64,000 bases of DNA from Nitrospiraceae bacterium (lineage in GTDB: Bacteria; Nitrospirota; Nitrospiria; Nitrospirales; Nitrospiraceae), in NCBI GenBank assembly GCA_919902505.1, contig CAKKRE010000018.1, forward strand, positions 1 to 64,000, read 5' to 3'. The position numbers and the translations under genes are program-made. The notes below the pieces were generated by a model. That model was not told where the DNA came from and made no database searches. It was given only the letters and a program-made list of their open reading frames with translations. Shown here one piece after another: positions 25,031 through 34,217 of the stretch (the stretch's first letter is position 1; each line of letters begins with the position of its first letter).

Positions 25031-28000
25031 CTACTGGTCCGAGTGCCCCTTTGTCGCGTGAACGATACCGAGGACGCGTGTGGCCACTCCATCGGTGTTG
25101 CGATGAATACGGCCGGTCCAGGCCAGCCAATGGATGGAGTGATCGGCCCACACGACGCGATGCCGGATGTTGAGCGTGGACTGGTCGCGCAAACTGTGTT
25201 CGATCTGCATCAGGACCGACCCGCGATCGAGCGCATAAATCAGGCCGATATAAGCCGCATAGGTGCCGGGGAAAGACCCTGGGACCAGACCGAACAGGGC
25301 CTCGACGTCGGGTGACCAATAGAGTCGATCGGACTGCAGATCCCAATCCCAGATGCCGACTTCCGATTCGGTCAAGGCCCTGCGCAACCGTTCTTCGCTG
25401 AGGCGAAGGTGCGCTTCCGCCTGCTTGCGCTCCGTGATGCATTGCAGCGAGCCGGCCATGCGGCGCGCATAACCTTGCGCGTCCCGCTCCAGCACTTCGG
25501 CCCGCGCGTGAAACCAGCAGTAGTCGCCCTGCTTGGTCAGCAACCGGTAGTCGACATCGTAATGAGAGCTGCCTTTTTCGAGGCAGGCCGTCAGCCGATC
25601 GAATACGATCTCGCGATCGTCCGGGTGCAGCCGGGAGGCCCAGCTGTCGAGGATATCGGGAAATTCCTGCTCATTGTATCCCAGCATCTCCCGCACGCGC
25701 GGCGACCACCAGACCGGAGTCATCGGCGAGTACCAGGGCTGGTCGGGAAGCACATGGCCGTCCCAGAATCCGTCGTTCGATCCCCGGATGACCGATTCGA
25801 ACCGCTCTTCGCTCGCGCGAAGCGAATCCTGGACCTGTCTGTAGTCGGTGATATCGCGAGAGATCGCCAGGAGGCGTCGTGAATAACCCCGCGTGTCGAG
25901 CATGGGCGTGACCTGCACGTCCCACCACTTCGGGACTCCGTTGGTGGTGGGACAGAAGCCGACAAACTTGCCGATCTCGCCGGCCTTGGCGGCTTCGAGC
26001 GCAGCCAGGGCGGCATTTCGATCGTCTCCCTCCCAGAGGTCCGCCCAGGGTTTGTTCAGGTAGCTGGTGAGATCGTCGATGTGTAACAGTGTTTTTCCCG
26101 CGTCGTTCATATATTGCAGCCGACCTTCCAGGTCCAGCACTTTGATGCAGTCGGCGCTGCTACGTAAGATTTGATTCTTAAATTCTTCGCTGTCGTGGAG
26201 GGCGAGTTCCGCCTCTTTCATGGCGGTGATGTCTTCGCACACGATCAGCACCACCGGAGCCTGTTGGTCGTTGAGCACGGCCTGAGCGGTTTCTCGCACC
26301 CAGATGACGCTGCCATCCTTCCGCACCTTGCGAAACTCCCAACCTCTGGGCCGGCCCATTTCGGAGAGGCAGGCGGCAAGGTTCCGGCGCACGTCGTCCC
26401 GATCGCTTGGGTGGAAGATATTCAGCACGGACGCTCCGAGCAGTTCCGGGACGTCATACCCGAGACGATCGGCGCCGAAGCGGTTGACCGACAGGACGGT
26501 GCCTGCGGCGTCCACCATGAAATACATGGACGGATTGTCGTCGAACAGGACCCGATACCGACGTTCGCTTTCGGTCAGCGCCGCTTCAACCCGTTTGCGC
26601 TCCGTCACGTCCTCCGCGAAGCCCGCGATGCGATAGACCGTTCCCGACGCGTCACGGATCGGGAATGCGCGATCCCAGATCCATCGCACCGATCCATCGG
26701 GGCGGAGGATGCGATATTCCTCACTGTACGCCCCCGAAATTTGCCGGCTCATGGCCGCGTCCCGGACCCGTAGCCGGTCGTCTGGATGGATGGCGTCCAT
26801 CCACGAGCCCGGCATCGCGTAGAGGCTTTCGCAGGAACGCCCCCAGACTTCTTCGTACCCGGGACTGATATAGAGCACTCTGGTCTTGGCCGGATCGGTG
26901 ATCCAGAACACTTCCCGTATGTGCTTCGCCAGCTGGCGGAATCGCTCCTGGCTTTCTTCGACGGCGCGTTCGGCTTCCAGGCGCTCAGTGATGTCGCGGA
27001 AGACGACCACCGCCCCTGCCACCGCGCCCTTCTCGATGATCGGGGTGCTCACATATTCCACCGGGAGACTGGTGCCGTCTTTCCTCCAGAAGACATCGCG
27101 CGACACACGATGGACCACGCCGTCGCGAAGGGCCGCGTAGATGGGGCAATCGCCGGCCGGGTAGGAGCTGCCGTCGGGCCGTGAGTGGTGGAGCCGTGTA
27201 TGCATCGGTTGCTCGACGAGTTCGGATGGGTCATACCCGAGCAATTGAGCGGCGGTCGGATTCACGAAGGTGGTCAGGCCGTCGCGATCCAGTCCGTAGA
27301 TGCCTTCCCCTGCTTGCGTGAGGATGACTTCGTGCAGATGGCGGAGGCGGTCGAGAATTTCTTCTGCCTTGCGCCGTTGAGTAATGTCGCGAATGATGCC
27401 GCTGAAAAAGACGGCGGCATCGGTTTTCCACATAGCCAACGACAGCTCGATCGGGAACTCGCTGCCGTCCTTACGCAGGCCCTCCAGCTCGACCAGACGA
27501 CCGATAAGGCGGGACTGGCCGGTGTTCTTCACGCGGGCGAGCCCTCGCTCGTGAGCGGCGCGATACCGTTGCGGCATCAACATGGTCAGGGGGTGCCCGC
27601 GGGCTTCGTCATCGGTATACCCGAACAACCGGGAGGAGGCCTGATTCCAGGAGAGAATATGCCCGTTGTGGTCCGCCAGCACGATGGAGTCGGTGGCGGC
27701 CTCGACCAGAGATTGAAATCGTGCTTCGCTTTCGCTCAGCGCATGTTCGGCGTGCTCGGCCTTAGCGGCGAGCGCCTGGATGCCGATAGCCCGGCGCAGG
27801 ACGGCCCGCAATTCGTCCCGGTTATAGGGTTTGGTGAGGTAGGCGAATGCGCCCTGTGTCAGTGAACCGACGGTACGGTCGGCGCTCGTGTAGGCCGTGA
27901 GGATGATGACCGGAAGCTGCGGTTGTTGTTCTTGCAACGTCCGTAGGACCGAAGAGCCGTCTCCGTCCGGCAAGCCCAAGTCCAATAGGACGGCATTGTA

Positions 28001-28153
28001 GTGATGGTCGTGGGTCTGCGTGAGCGCTTCCGCGCAGGTGCCGGCGACGCTCACGTCGTAACCGTCGTGGTTGAGTAAGTCTTGTAGCCCGAGGGCGATG
28101 TCTGGATCGTCGTCCACGACGAGGATCGAATGGCCGGGCGTAATGGCTGTCAT
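25031..28153 (-). CDS. receiver protein with seven PAS domains and no kinase
   Basis: 1040-aa cytoplasmic protein: an N-terminal receiver (VDDDPD, phospho-Asp in LLDLGLPD, LTKPYN) followed by seven PAS/PAC units. These begin near the repeated SEARFQSL, ILTQAGEGIYG, SQERFRQL, SERRYRVL, SEEFKNQI, SEERFESV and SEERLRRAL motifs. It ends directly after the seventh PAS with no HisKA, HATPase, GGDEF, EAL or HTH domain. GAGG 5 nt before the ATG supports the start. The receiver-PAS-PAS part resembles the kinase at 18696-21446, so one may derive from the other. It may act as a phospho-controlled sensory scaffold. Confidence 0.88.
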   Translation of the reverse strand: MTAITPGHSILVVDDDPDIALGLQDLLNHDGYDVSVAGTCAEALTQTHDHHYNAVLLDLGLPDGDGSSVLRTLQEQQPQLPVIILTAYTSADRTVGSLTQGAFAYLTKPYNRDELRAVLRRAIGIQALAAKAEHAEHALSESEARFQSLVEAATDSIVLADHNGHILSWNQASSRLFGYTDDEARGHPLTMLMPQRYRAAHERGLARVKNTGQSRLIGRLVELEGLRKDGSEFPIELSLAMWKTDAAVFFSGIIRDITQRRKAEEILDRLRHLHEVILTQAGEGIYGLDRDGLTTFVNPTAAQLLGYDPSELVEQPMHTRLHHSRPDGSSYPAGDCPIYAALRDGVVHRVSRDVFWRKDGTSLPVEYVSTPIIEKGAVAGAVVVFRDITERLEAERAVEESQERFRQLAKHIREVFWITDPAKTRVLYISPGYEEVWGRSCESLYAMPGSWMDAIHPDDRLRVRDAAMSRQISGAYSEEYRILRPDGSVRWIWDRAFPIRDASGTVYRIAGFAEDVTERKRVEAALTESERRYRVLFDDNPSMYFMVDAAGTVLSVNRFGADRLGYDVPELLGASVLNIFHPSDRDDVRRNLAACLSEMGRPRGWEFRKVRKDGSVIWVRETAQAVLNDQQAPVVLIVCEDITAMKEAELALHDSEEFKNQILRSSADCIKVLDLEGRLQYMNDAGKTLLHIDDLTSYLNKPWADLWEGDDRNAALAALEAAKAGEIGKFVGFCPTTNGVPKWWDVQVTPMLDTRGYSRRLLAISRDITDYRQVQDSLRASEERFESVIRGSNDGFWDGHVLPDQPWYSPMTPVWWSPRVREMLGYNEQEFPDILDSWASRLHPDDREIVFDRLTACLEKGSSHYDVDYRLLTKQGDYCWFHARAEVLERDAQGYARRMAGSLQCITERKQAEAHLRLSEERLRRALTESEVGIWDWDLQSDRLYWSPDVEALFGLVPGSFPGTYAAYIGLIYALDRGSVLMQIEHSLRDQSTLNIRHRVVWADHSIHWLAWTGRIHRNTDGVATRVLGIVHATKGHSDQ

Positions 28154-28221
28154 AGCGGCCTCGCTGTCACTCCGGATTTCTCATGTCCTGCAACCTTGCT
28201 GTGAGCTGTCCGATAATTCCG

Positions 28222-30285
28222 TCAAAATCTCACTGTGACCCATCCCATCGACCGGCTGCCGATCCGGTCGCCGAGCGGATGCTCCCGATGTGTGTCGTTC
28301 AGTGCATTGAAGATCGAGAGGGCGACTTCCGCGTCGCGCATGTAACCGGCGGCGGCCTTTTGTTGCCAGAATCGATACCCGACTCGCAGATTGAGGAGGT
28401 TGTAACTCTGGACGCGATCGGTCGGGACAACGATTCCAGCAGCCGGATTATTCGCTAATGCCGTGAAGCTCTGTGCGATGGGATAGGTGGTCGCCCCGAC
28501 ATAGTAGTAGCTGAGCTCCCCGCTCAGGCCGTTTTCCCATTCGGCCCTCAGCCCTGCGCTGACTTTCGATCGTGGGGCACCTCGTCTGACGGTGCCGCTG
28601 AATGACTGGCCGATTTCCTCGTAGGCGTAGTTGGCAAATCCGCTGAGCCAGCGGCTGACGAGAAACTCAATTCCGGCCTCGCCGCCATAGATGTTCGCAG
28701 AGCCCTGGTCGTTGACGAATTCGGAAGCACCGCCGGAGGTGATTCGGCTGCCGATCAGATCGGAGACATGGTTGAAAAATAGATCCGCCCGTACCCTCAG
28801 GCGGTGTTTCCAGTACCATCCCTGGTATCCGGCCTCATACGAAATGATCTGTTCAGGGGCGAGTCTGGTCGATCCGCTGATCGGAACCGTCGACGAGATT
28901 GAGGGTGGAAACGGTACTCCCGTTGGAATGGTCGTGGTCACGCGTTGGTCCTGATGGGATTCGAAGAGAGTCGGTGGCCGATAGGCAACTGATCCGGAGA
29001 GGTGAAAGGTGTGTCCCTCAACGGGCTGGTAGAGAATGGCCACTCGCGGGCTCCAGGTTCCGGCGATTTGACTATGGAGATCGTAACGCAGGCCGGCGAC
29101 GATCGTCAGTGTGGGAACGGCGCGCCATTCGTCTTGGATGAATAGACCCAGACGGTCTTCCCGGCTGAATTGATCGATCACGGTGCTTGACAGCGAGTTG
29201 TGTCGATAGGTGGCTCCATAGAGGAGCCGATTGGTCGCCCACGGGTTGATCGTATGTTGCACGTCTACGTTATAGGTGTTTCCGGAGAAAGGGTTGGTGG
29301 ATTGCCCGTTACGATCGGTTACGCGGAGTAGATTGACCAATTGAGAACCGGGGTTGACTGTCGTGTCATCTGCGAATCCCGACCACCAGGCTCGAACCAG
29401 AAAGGCCCCCTGCTCGAAGAGGACGTTGGCATACGCAAGCGAAGGTCGGCTTGAGTTATGCGTGACTTCACCGACCGGACCGTCGTAGCGATTGGTCTCG
29501 ACCAATCCTCCGGACACCTGAAGCTTGGACATCGATGAGAGAGCGTATTCGGTCTGTACATTGAACTTGTTCGACCGAAACCCCAGAGCATCACGATCCC
29601 GCCACTGTTGTGTCTGATCGCGACCGATGGAGAGGCGATAGCCGAACTTCCCGACGGTCCCGGCATGGACCGCGGCGCTGCTGATCGTGCCGAGTTCACC
29701 TCCTCCGAATTGCAGGGTCGTGCCCTTCATCTCTTCAGGCGATTTGGTGATGATGTTGATGACTCCGTCGAACGCATTGAATCCGTAGACCGCGGAGGCC
29801 GGCCCCTTCAGCACCTCAATCCGCTTGATTTCAGGGAGCGTGATCGGGATGGATTTCCAGAATACGTTTCCTTGAACGTCGAGGTAGATCGAACGTCCAT
29901 CCACCATGACGAGCATCTTGTTCGCGAAGGGTTGATTCCCTCCCCTGGCACTGACGTTGAAATCGCCTCCCGTCATCTGCATGACCTCTAGCCCCGGGAC
30001 GCGGCGAAGAACGGTCGGTAGATCCGTCGCGCCGGATTGACGGATATCCTCGTCCGTGACGACGTAGACGTTGGACGGGGCCTGTGAGATCGGTTGCTCA
30101 TAACGCGACGCAATGCTCACGGTTTCTTCTTCCTTGAGCAGCTCCAGTTCTTCGCTCCTTGCCACCGGGGCCAGCTCTGGCCGCTCCGGTACAGACGATT
30201 CGGCCCATGCCGAGCCTGAAATGCCAATGGTTATCACTGCCGCCAGCATCGGGTGCCCCGATCTCTTCAACTCAGAATTCATCAT
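28222..30285 (-). CDS. TonB-dependent outer-membrane receptor
   Basis: 687-aa receptor. A signal peptide ends near SAWAES, followed by an N-terminal stretch and then the plug domain (SNVYVVTDEDIRQSGATDLPTVL, VMVDGRSIYLD, IERIEVLKGPASAVYG-like block, GVINIITK). A 22-strand type beta-barrel ends in an aromatic residue (GWVTVRF). GGGGGAG lies before the ATG. The substrate is unknown; the VPGLEV plug style resembles siderophore and cobalamin receptors. The first 17 residues resemble those of the second receptor at 31124-33184, which is on the same strand. Energising TonB/ExbBD genes are not in the window. Confidence 0.9.
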   Translation of the reverse strand: MMNSELKRSGHPMLAAVITIGISGSAWAESSVPERPELAPVARSEELELLKEEETVSIASRYEQPISQAPSNVYVVTDEDIRQSGATDLPTVLRRVPGLEVMQMTGGDFNVSARGGNQPFANKMLVMVDGRSIYLDVQGNVFWKSIPITLPEIKRIEVLKGPASAVYGFNAFDGVINIITKSPEEMKGTTLQFGGGELGTISSAAVHAGTVGKFGYRLSIGRDQTQQWRDRDALGFRSNKFNVQTEYALSSMSKLQVSGGLVETNRYDGPVGEVTHNSSRPSLAYANVLFEQGAFLVRAWWSGFADDTTVNPGSQLVNLLRVTDRNGQSTNPFSGNTYNVDVQHTINPWATNRLLYGATYRHNSLSSTVIDQFSREDRLGLFIQDEWRAVPTLTIVAGLRYDLHSQIAGTWSPRVAILYQPVEGHTFHLSGSVAYRPPTLFESHQDQRVTTTIPTGVPFPPSISSTVPISGSTRLAPEQIISYEAGYQGWYWKHRLRVRADLFFNHVSDLIGSRITSGGASEFVNDQGSANIYGGEAGIEFLVSRWLSGFANYAYEEIGQSFSGTVRRGAPRSKVSAGLRAEWENGLSGELSYYYVGATTYPIAQSFTALANNPAAGIVVPTDRVQSYNLLNLRVGYRFWQQKAAAGYMRDAEVALSIFNALNDTHREHPLGDRIGSRSMGWVTVRF

Positions 30286-30494
30286 TCAGAACTCCCCCTG
30301 CGATCCCTCCCCCCATCCCTGCCTTCTCCCCCTCCCCATTGCCCTCACTCCGCGCGGGGAAGAGGGGAGCAGGAGAGGTTAAGGAATGACTCCGCACCTG
30401 CATCGTTTCTCCGCCTCGCGCCCCTCCACAAATCTGGTGATATCTGCTATCGTGAGCCGATCGGTGTAAGCCCTTGGGAACATGGAGGTGCTGG
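30286..30494. other. 209-nt gap with C/G-rich imperfect hairpin
   Basis: This is the long 5' leader side of the receptor gene (minus) and the upstream region of hicBA (plus). It holds a pyrimidine-rich block (about 30300-30345) that can pair imperfectly with the purine-rich block 30355-30378, forming a weak hairpin. No cobalamin- or other recognised riboswitch core is visible. Confidence 0.3.
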
Positions 30495-30713
30495 ATGAGG
30501 ACCTTTGCCGCATATCTGGAATGGGACCCGGAGACACAGCTGTATGTGGGGTTTGTGCCGGGAATTTCGGGGGCACATAGCCAGGGCAAAACGTTGGATG
30601 ACCTCCAAAAGAATTTGAAGGAGGTTTTGGAGTTATGCCTTGAGGAATACCGGATAAGTGGAGAGGAACTCCCTCGATTCGTCGGCTTGCAGCAGATCGA
30701 GGTTGCCGGGTGA
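30495..30713 (+). CDS. hicB: HicB-family antitoxin
   Basis: 72-aa HicB-like antitoxin. The ATG at 30495 is preceded by GGAGGTG (30484-30490). The sequence shows the degenerate RNase H-like fold of HicB (YLEWDPETQLYVGFVPGI, then GKTLDDLQKNLKEVLELCLEEY). There is no separate C-terminal DNA-binding domain, as in the short HicB class. It overlaps hicA by GTGA, with the antitoxin first. The pair sits between two TonB receptor genes on the opposite strand. Confidence 0.88.
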   Translation: MRTFAAYLEWDPETQLYVGFVPGISGAHSQGKTLDDLQKNLKEVLELCLEEYRISGEELPRFVGLQQIEVAG

Positions 30714-30943
30714 GCCGACTGCCGATCGTTGGCTGCAAGACCATGGAAAAGATCCTTCTTCGATTGGGTTTTGAAAACGTTAGGCAGAAAGGCAGTCATG
30801 TGTTTTACCGTCATCCGGATGGCAGAACGACGACTGTACCCCATCATCCAAGTCACGACTTGGCCCGTCCCCTGATCCGTGAAATTCTTCGCGAGATCGA
30901 TCTCACACCGGAACAGTTTCGCCACGAGTTGGACAATCTGTAA
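30710..30943 (+). CDS. hicA: HicA-family mRNA interferase toxin
   Basis: 77-aa HicA toxin with a double-stranded-RNA-binding-like fold. The signature is GSHVFYRHPDGR, where the His is the catalytic residue, preceded by a helix with KILLRLGFENVRQK. It cleaves mRNA when not bound by HicB. The start is the GTG at 30710, overlapping the hicB stop, so translation is coupled. The length is slightly longer than the minimal HicA. The gene looks intact and functional. Confidence 0.88.
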   Translation: MSRLPIVGCKTMEKILLRLGFENVRQKGSHVFYRHPDGRTTTVPHHPSHDLARPLIREILREIDLTPEQFRHELDNL

Positions 30944-31035
30944 GGGACCGGCGACCAGGTGTGTAGGTCCACCTTCAAGGCCGGCCATCTTGGCCATTTC
31001 TGACAGATCGGTCTTCATCGCCCTCTCCGTCACCG

Positions 31036-31091
31036 CACCGTCTCGGCGGCGTCCACAGGCGTGACGTTCATTATTCTTCGCGTCGTGGACC
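31036..31091. repeat. 56-nt direct repeat, copy 1
   Basis: A 56-nt segment (starting CACCGTCTCGGCGGCGTCCA, ending CGTCGTGGACC) repeated at 33220-33275 with about three mismatches. The two copies flank the receptor gene 31124-33184. Confidence 0.7.
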
Positions 31092-31123
31092 TCGGAACTC
31101 ATCATTCAGCCTTCAGGCCTCCT

Positions 31124-33184
31124 TCAGAACGTGGCATTTACTCCGAAGAAGAAGCGCCGACCCGGCTCGGGAAACCCAGGATTCTGCTCGTAGTTGGCGT
31201 CCAACAGGTTCTCGATGGCGATATAGGGCTTGATGCCTTTCCTCACCTCGTAGGACACCTTGGCATTCACCAGAAACAGATTGATCTGGCTGGGCAGTCG
31301 AGTCGGAGGCGAAAAGTCGGCGAATGTGAATGGTGCGCCATTGATGTATGCAAGCTGGACGAACCCGCTGACGCCGATCGGCGCCTGATACATCAAACGA
31401 CTATTGACTTGATGGTAAAAGGTGCTGCCCGGTGCCTGGCCCAGGTTCTCGAAGTCGATATTCGTGTAGGTGTAATCGGCGGAGAGGGAGAACGCCTTCG
31501 TCACTGTCGCAATGATACCGGCTTCGATGCCTTGAGCAAGCAACGACGTCAGATTCTGGTCTTGGGTCTGGTTGCCGGGCAGTTGAGCAAAGCCGATGAC
31601 ATCGTTCAGTTTGTTGCGGAACCAGGTTGCGCTCGCCGTGATGCGCTCACCCCAGAACGACTGTTCGGCGCCGGCCTCGACGGAGAAATTCCGCTCGGGT
31701 TTCAATTGGGGATTGCCGATGCCGCCGAAGAGATTGAGGAGCCGGGGGAGCCGGCTCTTGTCTCCGAGCGCCGCATGCAGTCTCGTGCTGGTGAAGGGTT
31801 GATAGACGACCGACCCCCGAGGGTTCGCGGAGTGGATCGTGCGTCCTCCGCCCGTATACAGCAGGTCATAACTCATCCCGGCGGTCAGCAAGAGGTTCGA
31901 GACCGGCGCATACTCGGTCTCGACGAAGAAATCCGTCGTGAGCGATTCCTGTTGTTCCTGCGTCGCCAGGAGGCGGTCCTCCCGTTTGTGCCGGTCTTGT
32001 TTGATGAAGGTGCCGGCCTTGAGCCGCAGGGTTTTCACGAGGTCCAGCGCCGCCTGCAGGTTGGTTCCATACACGTCGTTGATATCGCGGCTCAGGCCGT
32101 TGGTCTGCGAAAAGGACTGGTCGGGGTAGAAGGCGAGGTCGTTGCTGAAGCGGTCGTAGTAGGCGTTGCCGCGCAGTTCGAGGTTGTTCCACACCGTGGT
32201 GGTGCCGTACAAATCGAGATATTGCCGCTTCCACGTGGGGAACTCGGTGAAGGTGAGGCCCCTGCCCAGCCGCCCGCCGCTTTGGAAATTGGTATTGACC
32301 GGACTGTCCAGGGCGGCGCTGTAATAGCCTGCTTGGAACGCGATGCGATCCTTCGCGCTGAAGTCGTAGCCGAGATTGACCGACAGGTTGCCCTTTTCAT
32401 AGCCGGAGTGTTCCCTGAAATCGGTGGACTGCGCCGGTGTCGGCGTAAAAGATCCCGATAGCGGAAAGCCGTTGCTGAGACGATAACTGCCGGCGATGAA
32501 GTAGTTGAAGCCTCCCTTCGTCCCGCCGTGCTGGAGCCAATAGTCCTGGGTATTGTGCGCTTCATAGGAGGCCGTGATCCTGGTCGTCGGGACGGCGGTC
32601 CCCCGTTTCGTGACGATGTTGATCACCGTGCCTATGGCATTCGGCCCATAGGCGGCATCGACCGGCCCCTTCACGATTTTGATTTTTTCGACGTTGTCGA
32701 TGGGAAGATTGTTGAAGTCCACGTCGCCGAAGAAGGGATCGTAGACGGGGCGTCCATCGATGAACACGATCGTCTGTCTAGCGGTGAGGCCCCGGACGAC
32801 GGCGGACGAGGGATTTTTGCCGCCGCCGATGGAGAGAAAGAGGCCCGGCACGAACCGCAACGCATCCCCCACGTTGCGCGCGTTCTGGTCCAGAATGTCC
32901 TGCGCGCTGATTTCGTAGACGCTGGATGTCGGCCCCAACGGCTGTTCCGACGATGGGACGAGTTCCCCCAGGCGGAAAAGTTCCGCTTGCTGCTCTTCCT
33001 CGATCAACTCCAGCGCTTCTTTGCCCTCCGGCGAAATGGTGAGATCTCCCGGCCTGGCGGAGACGACGGACGACGGACTCGGAGTGGGGGCGGCCGGCAC
33101 CGGCATCGGACAGATTCCTGCCAGGCTGGCCGACAACAGGGCGGCCAACATCGGATGACGGGGTCTTCTTAACTCAGCACGCAT
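31124..33184 (-). CDS. TonB-dependent outer-membrane receptor
   Basis: 686-aa receptor. A signal peptide runs to about PVPAAPTP, followed by a 60-residue extension and the plug (SSVYEISAQDILDQNARNVGDAL, FIDGRPVYDPF, VEKIKIVKGPVDAAYG, GTVINIVTK). The large barrel ends in RRFFFGVNATF. The N-terminal MRAELRRPRHPMLAALL resembles that of the other receptor (HPMLAA shared). No ribosome-binding site is visible at ATG 33184. It is flanked by 56-nt direct repeats. The substrate is unknown; the barrel is only distantly similar to that of the 28222 receptor. Confidence 0.9.
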   Translation of the reverse strand: MRAELRRPRHPMLAALLSASLAGICPMPVPAAPTPSPSSVVSARPGDLTISPEGKEALELIEEEQQAELFRLGELVPSSEQPLGPTSSVYEISAQDILDQNARNVGDALRFVPGLFLSIGGGKNPSSAVVRGLTARQTIVFIDGRPVYDPFFGDVDFNNLPIDNVEKIKIVKGPVDAAYGPNAIGTVINIVTKRGTAVPTTRITASYEAHNTQDYWLQHGGTKGGFNYFIAGSYRLSNGFPLSGSFTPTPAQSTDFREHSGYEKGNLSVNLGYDFSAKDRIAFQAGYYSAALDSPVNTNFQSGGRLGRGLTFTEFPTWKRQYLDLYGTTTVWNNLELRGNAYYDRFSNDLAFYPDQSFSQTNGLSRDINDVYGTNLQAALDLVKTLRLKAGTFIKQDRHKREDRLLATQEQQESLTTDFFVETEYAPVSNLLLTAGMSYDLLYTGGGRTIHSANPRGSVVYQPFTSTRLHAALGDKSRLPRLLNLFGGIGNPQLKPERNFSVEAGAEQSFWGERITASATWFRNKLNDVIGFAQLPGNQTQDQNLTSLLAQGIEAGIIATVTKAFSLSADYTYTNIDFENLGQAPGSTFYHQVNSRLMYQAPIGVSGFVQLAYINGAPFTFADFSPPTRLPSQINLFLVNAKVSYEVRKGIKPYIAIENLLDANYEQNPGFPEPGRRFFFGVNATF

Positions 33185-33219
33185 CGTTTAGCACTCAGAA
33201 TTTCGGAACACTGCCGCCT

Positions 33220-33275
33220 CACCGTCTCGGCGGCGTCCACAAACGTGACGCTCATTATTCTTCGCGTCGTGGACC
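33220..33275. repeat. 56-nt direct repeat, copy 2
   Basis: Second copy of the 31036-31091 segment in the same orientation, lying about 36 nt upstream of the receptor start on the minus strand. Confidence 0.7.
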
Positions 33276-33823
33276 CCAGAACGTCTTGAGGAACATTCAT
33301 CATTCATAATTCCTCATTCAAAATTTTAAGCTGCCTCATCCCGTCACCAGCCGGCCGATTTGGCCGCCCAAGGGCGGCCTCTCGCTCGCGAAGGGTCTTC
33401 TGTGGGAAGGGAAAGGAAAGAAGGCGCGTCCCCGCCGGGGTGGTGACGGCTGGGGACGCAAGATCAGAAGCTCCCCGTACAGATGGGCGGTGTGTCGTGG
33501 TGCCGGGTGGTTCCTGACCGGTCGTTCACCCATGAAGGGGCGATCGGTCTGTGAGAGGGGCGCTGCGCCTCGACGGACGCTCTGGCAGAGCTGCATCCCT
33601 TGGCGCATGACATACCGTGGATCCCTTGACCGGCCGTTTCAGGTGTCGTTGGACATATGGATGGAACAGGGCCCTATGGTCCTCCATAGGTCTCTCGCAA
33701 AAGGCATGCTCATAGTGCCGATGGCACAGGCGGACGAGGTGCCGGGATTCTGCGAGAATCCAAGCAATTCACCGCGTCGCGTCGATGGGAGTGGGGTCGA
33801 GAGGGGCTCGATACTCGAGGCGC
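33276..33823. other. 548-nt gap with hairpins and a doubtful 90-codon frame
   Basis: No convincing gene. A minus-strand frame 33608-33336 (90 codons, Pro/Arg-rich, no ribosome-binding site) is doubtful. Two clean hairpins are visible: GGCCGCCC-AA-GGGCGGCC (33362-33379) and CCTATGG-TCCT-CCATAGG (33673-33690). A degenerate sigma-54-like element lies at 33712-33696 on the minus strand, and tandem GTATC-N6-GATAC sites follow at 33824-33860, so an untranslated RNA is possible. Confidence 0.35.
33696..33712 (-). promoter_or_regulatory. weak sigma-54-like element
   Basis: On the minus strand AGCATG-CCTT-TTGC, i.e. AG instead of GG at -24 but a good TTGC at -12. Its expected start, about 33686, puts the tandem palindromes at about -138 to -174, as at the better promoters. 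Confidence 0.25.
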
Positions 33824-33860
33824 GTATCTATCTAGATACAGGCTGTATGTCTTCAGATAC
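33824..33860. promoter_or_regulatory. tandem GTATC-N6-GATAC sites (pair 1)
   Basis: GTATC-TATCTA-GATAC (33824-33839) and GTATG-TCTTCA-GATAC (33845-33860), 21 bp apart start to start, both followed by AGGC. They overlap the 3' end of the ribbon-helix-helix gene. Confidence 0.55.
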
Positions 33861-34109
33861 AGGCGTTTGAATAGTCTTGTTTGTGCGTGGACGACCTGGC
33901 TTCAAATCTTGAAGCCGTGGCGAAAAAGGGCAGCCGTTTTGCGACTCCAGATTATTGAGGAGATCTTCAATCGCTGATGAAATCAGGCCGGCCATAGTGG
34001 TGCCCGACGTCCAATAGGCGGCATCGCGCATACGTTCCAAGAGCTCGGTCGGTAGGCTGACGGTCATACGTTGGCGTTTCTGGGATCGCAAATAGATAAA
34101 TCGATTCAT
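33828..34109 (-). CDS. ribbon-helix-helix-like protein
   Basis: 93-aa protein from the ATG at 34109, with AAGGAG 8 nt upstream; the frame continues to 34169 but has no better start. Residues about 15-50 (MTVSLPTELLERMRDAAYW, then TTMAGLISSAIEDLL) fit a ribbon-helix-helix DNA-binding domain: a short basic beta-strand followed by two helices. The C-terminal tail is basic and Pro-rich (KPGRPR). It lies 108 nt after the 39-aa membrane protein gene on the same strand, so it may belong to the same sigma-54-driven transcript. It could be an antitoxin-like or transcription factor; no toxin partner is visible. Confidence 0.65.
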   Translation of the reverse strand: MNRFIYLRSQKRQRMTVSLPTELLERMRDAAYWTSGTTMAGLISSAIEDLLNNLESQNGCPFSPRLQDLKPGRPRTNKTIQTPVSEDIQPVSR

Positions 34110-34217
34110 GGTGCCACTCCTTTGCACGAGACTACTGATGTTGAGCGCTTGGCTCGGCGCCTGTGTCATATCGATGCGCGAGTTCGTGGCGCAGGGATAT
34201 GGTCAGTGTCATGAAGT

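Noticed and set aside
30272-31105. 277-codon minus-strand frame
   Set aside because: Lies across hicBA and the adjoining repeat on the opposite strand; hicBA has proper starts, coupling and family motifs.
31061-32461. 466-codon plus-strand open frame
   Set aside because: Fully antisense to the TonB receptor gene 31124-33184, whose plug and barrel motifs are clear; the antisense frame has no recognisable domain.
30286-33330. Cobalamin or other riboswitch upstream of the TonB receptors
   Set aside because: Looked for a conserved riboswitch core in both leaders; only simple hairpin and repeat sequences were seen.
33490-33870. 126-codon plus-strand frame
   Set aside because: Runs into the 3' end of the ribbon-helix-helix gene, has no plausible start signal and no recognisable domain.
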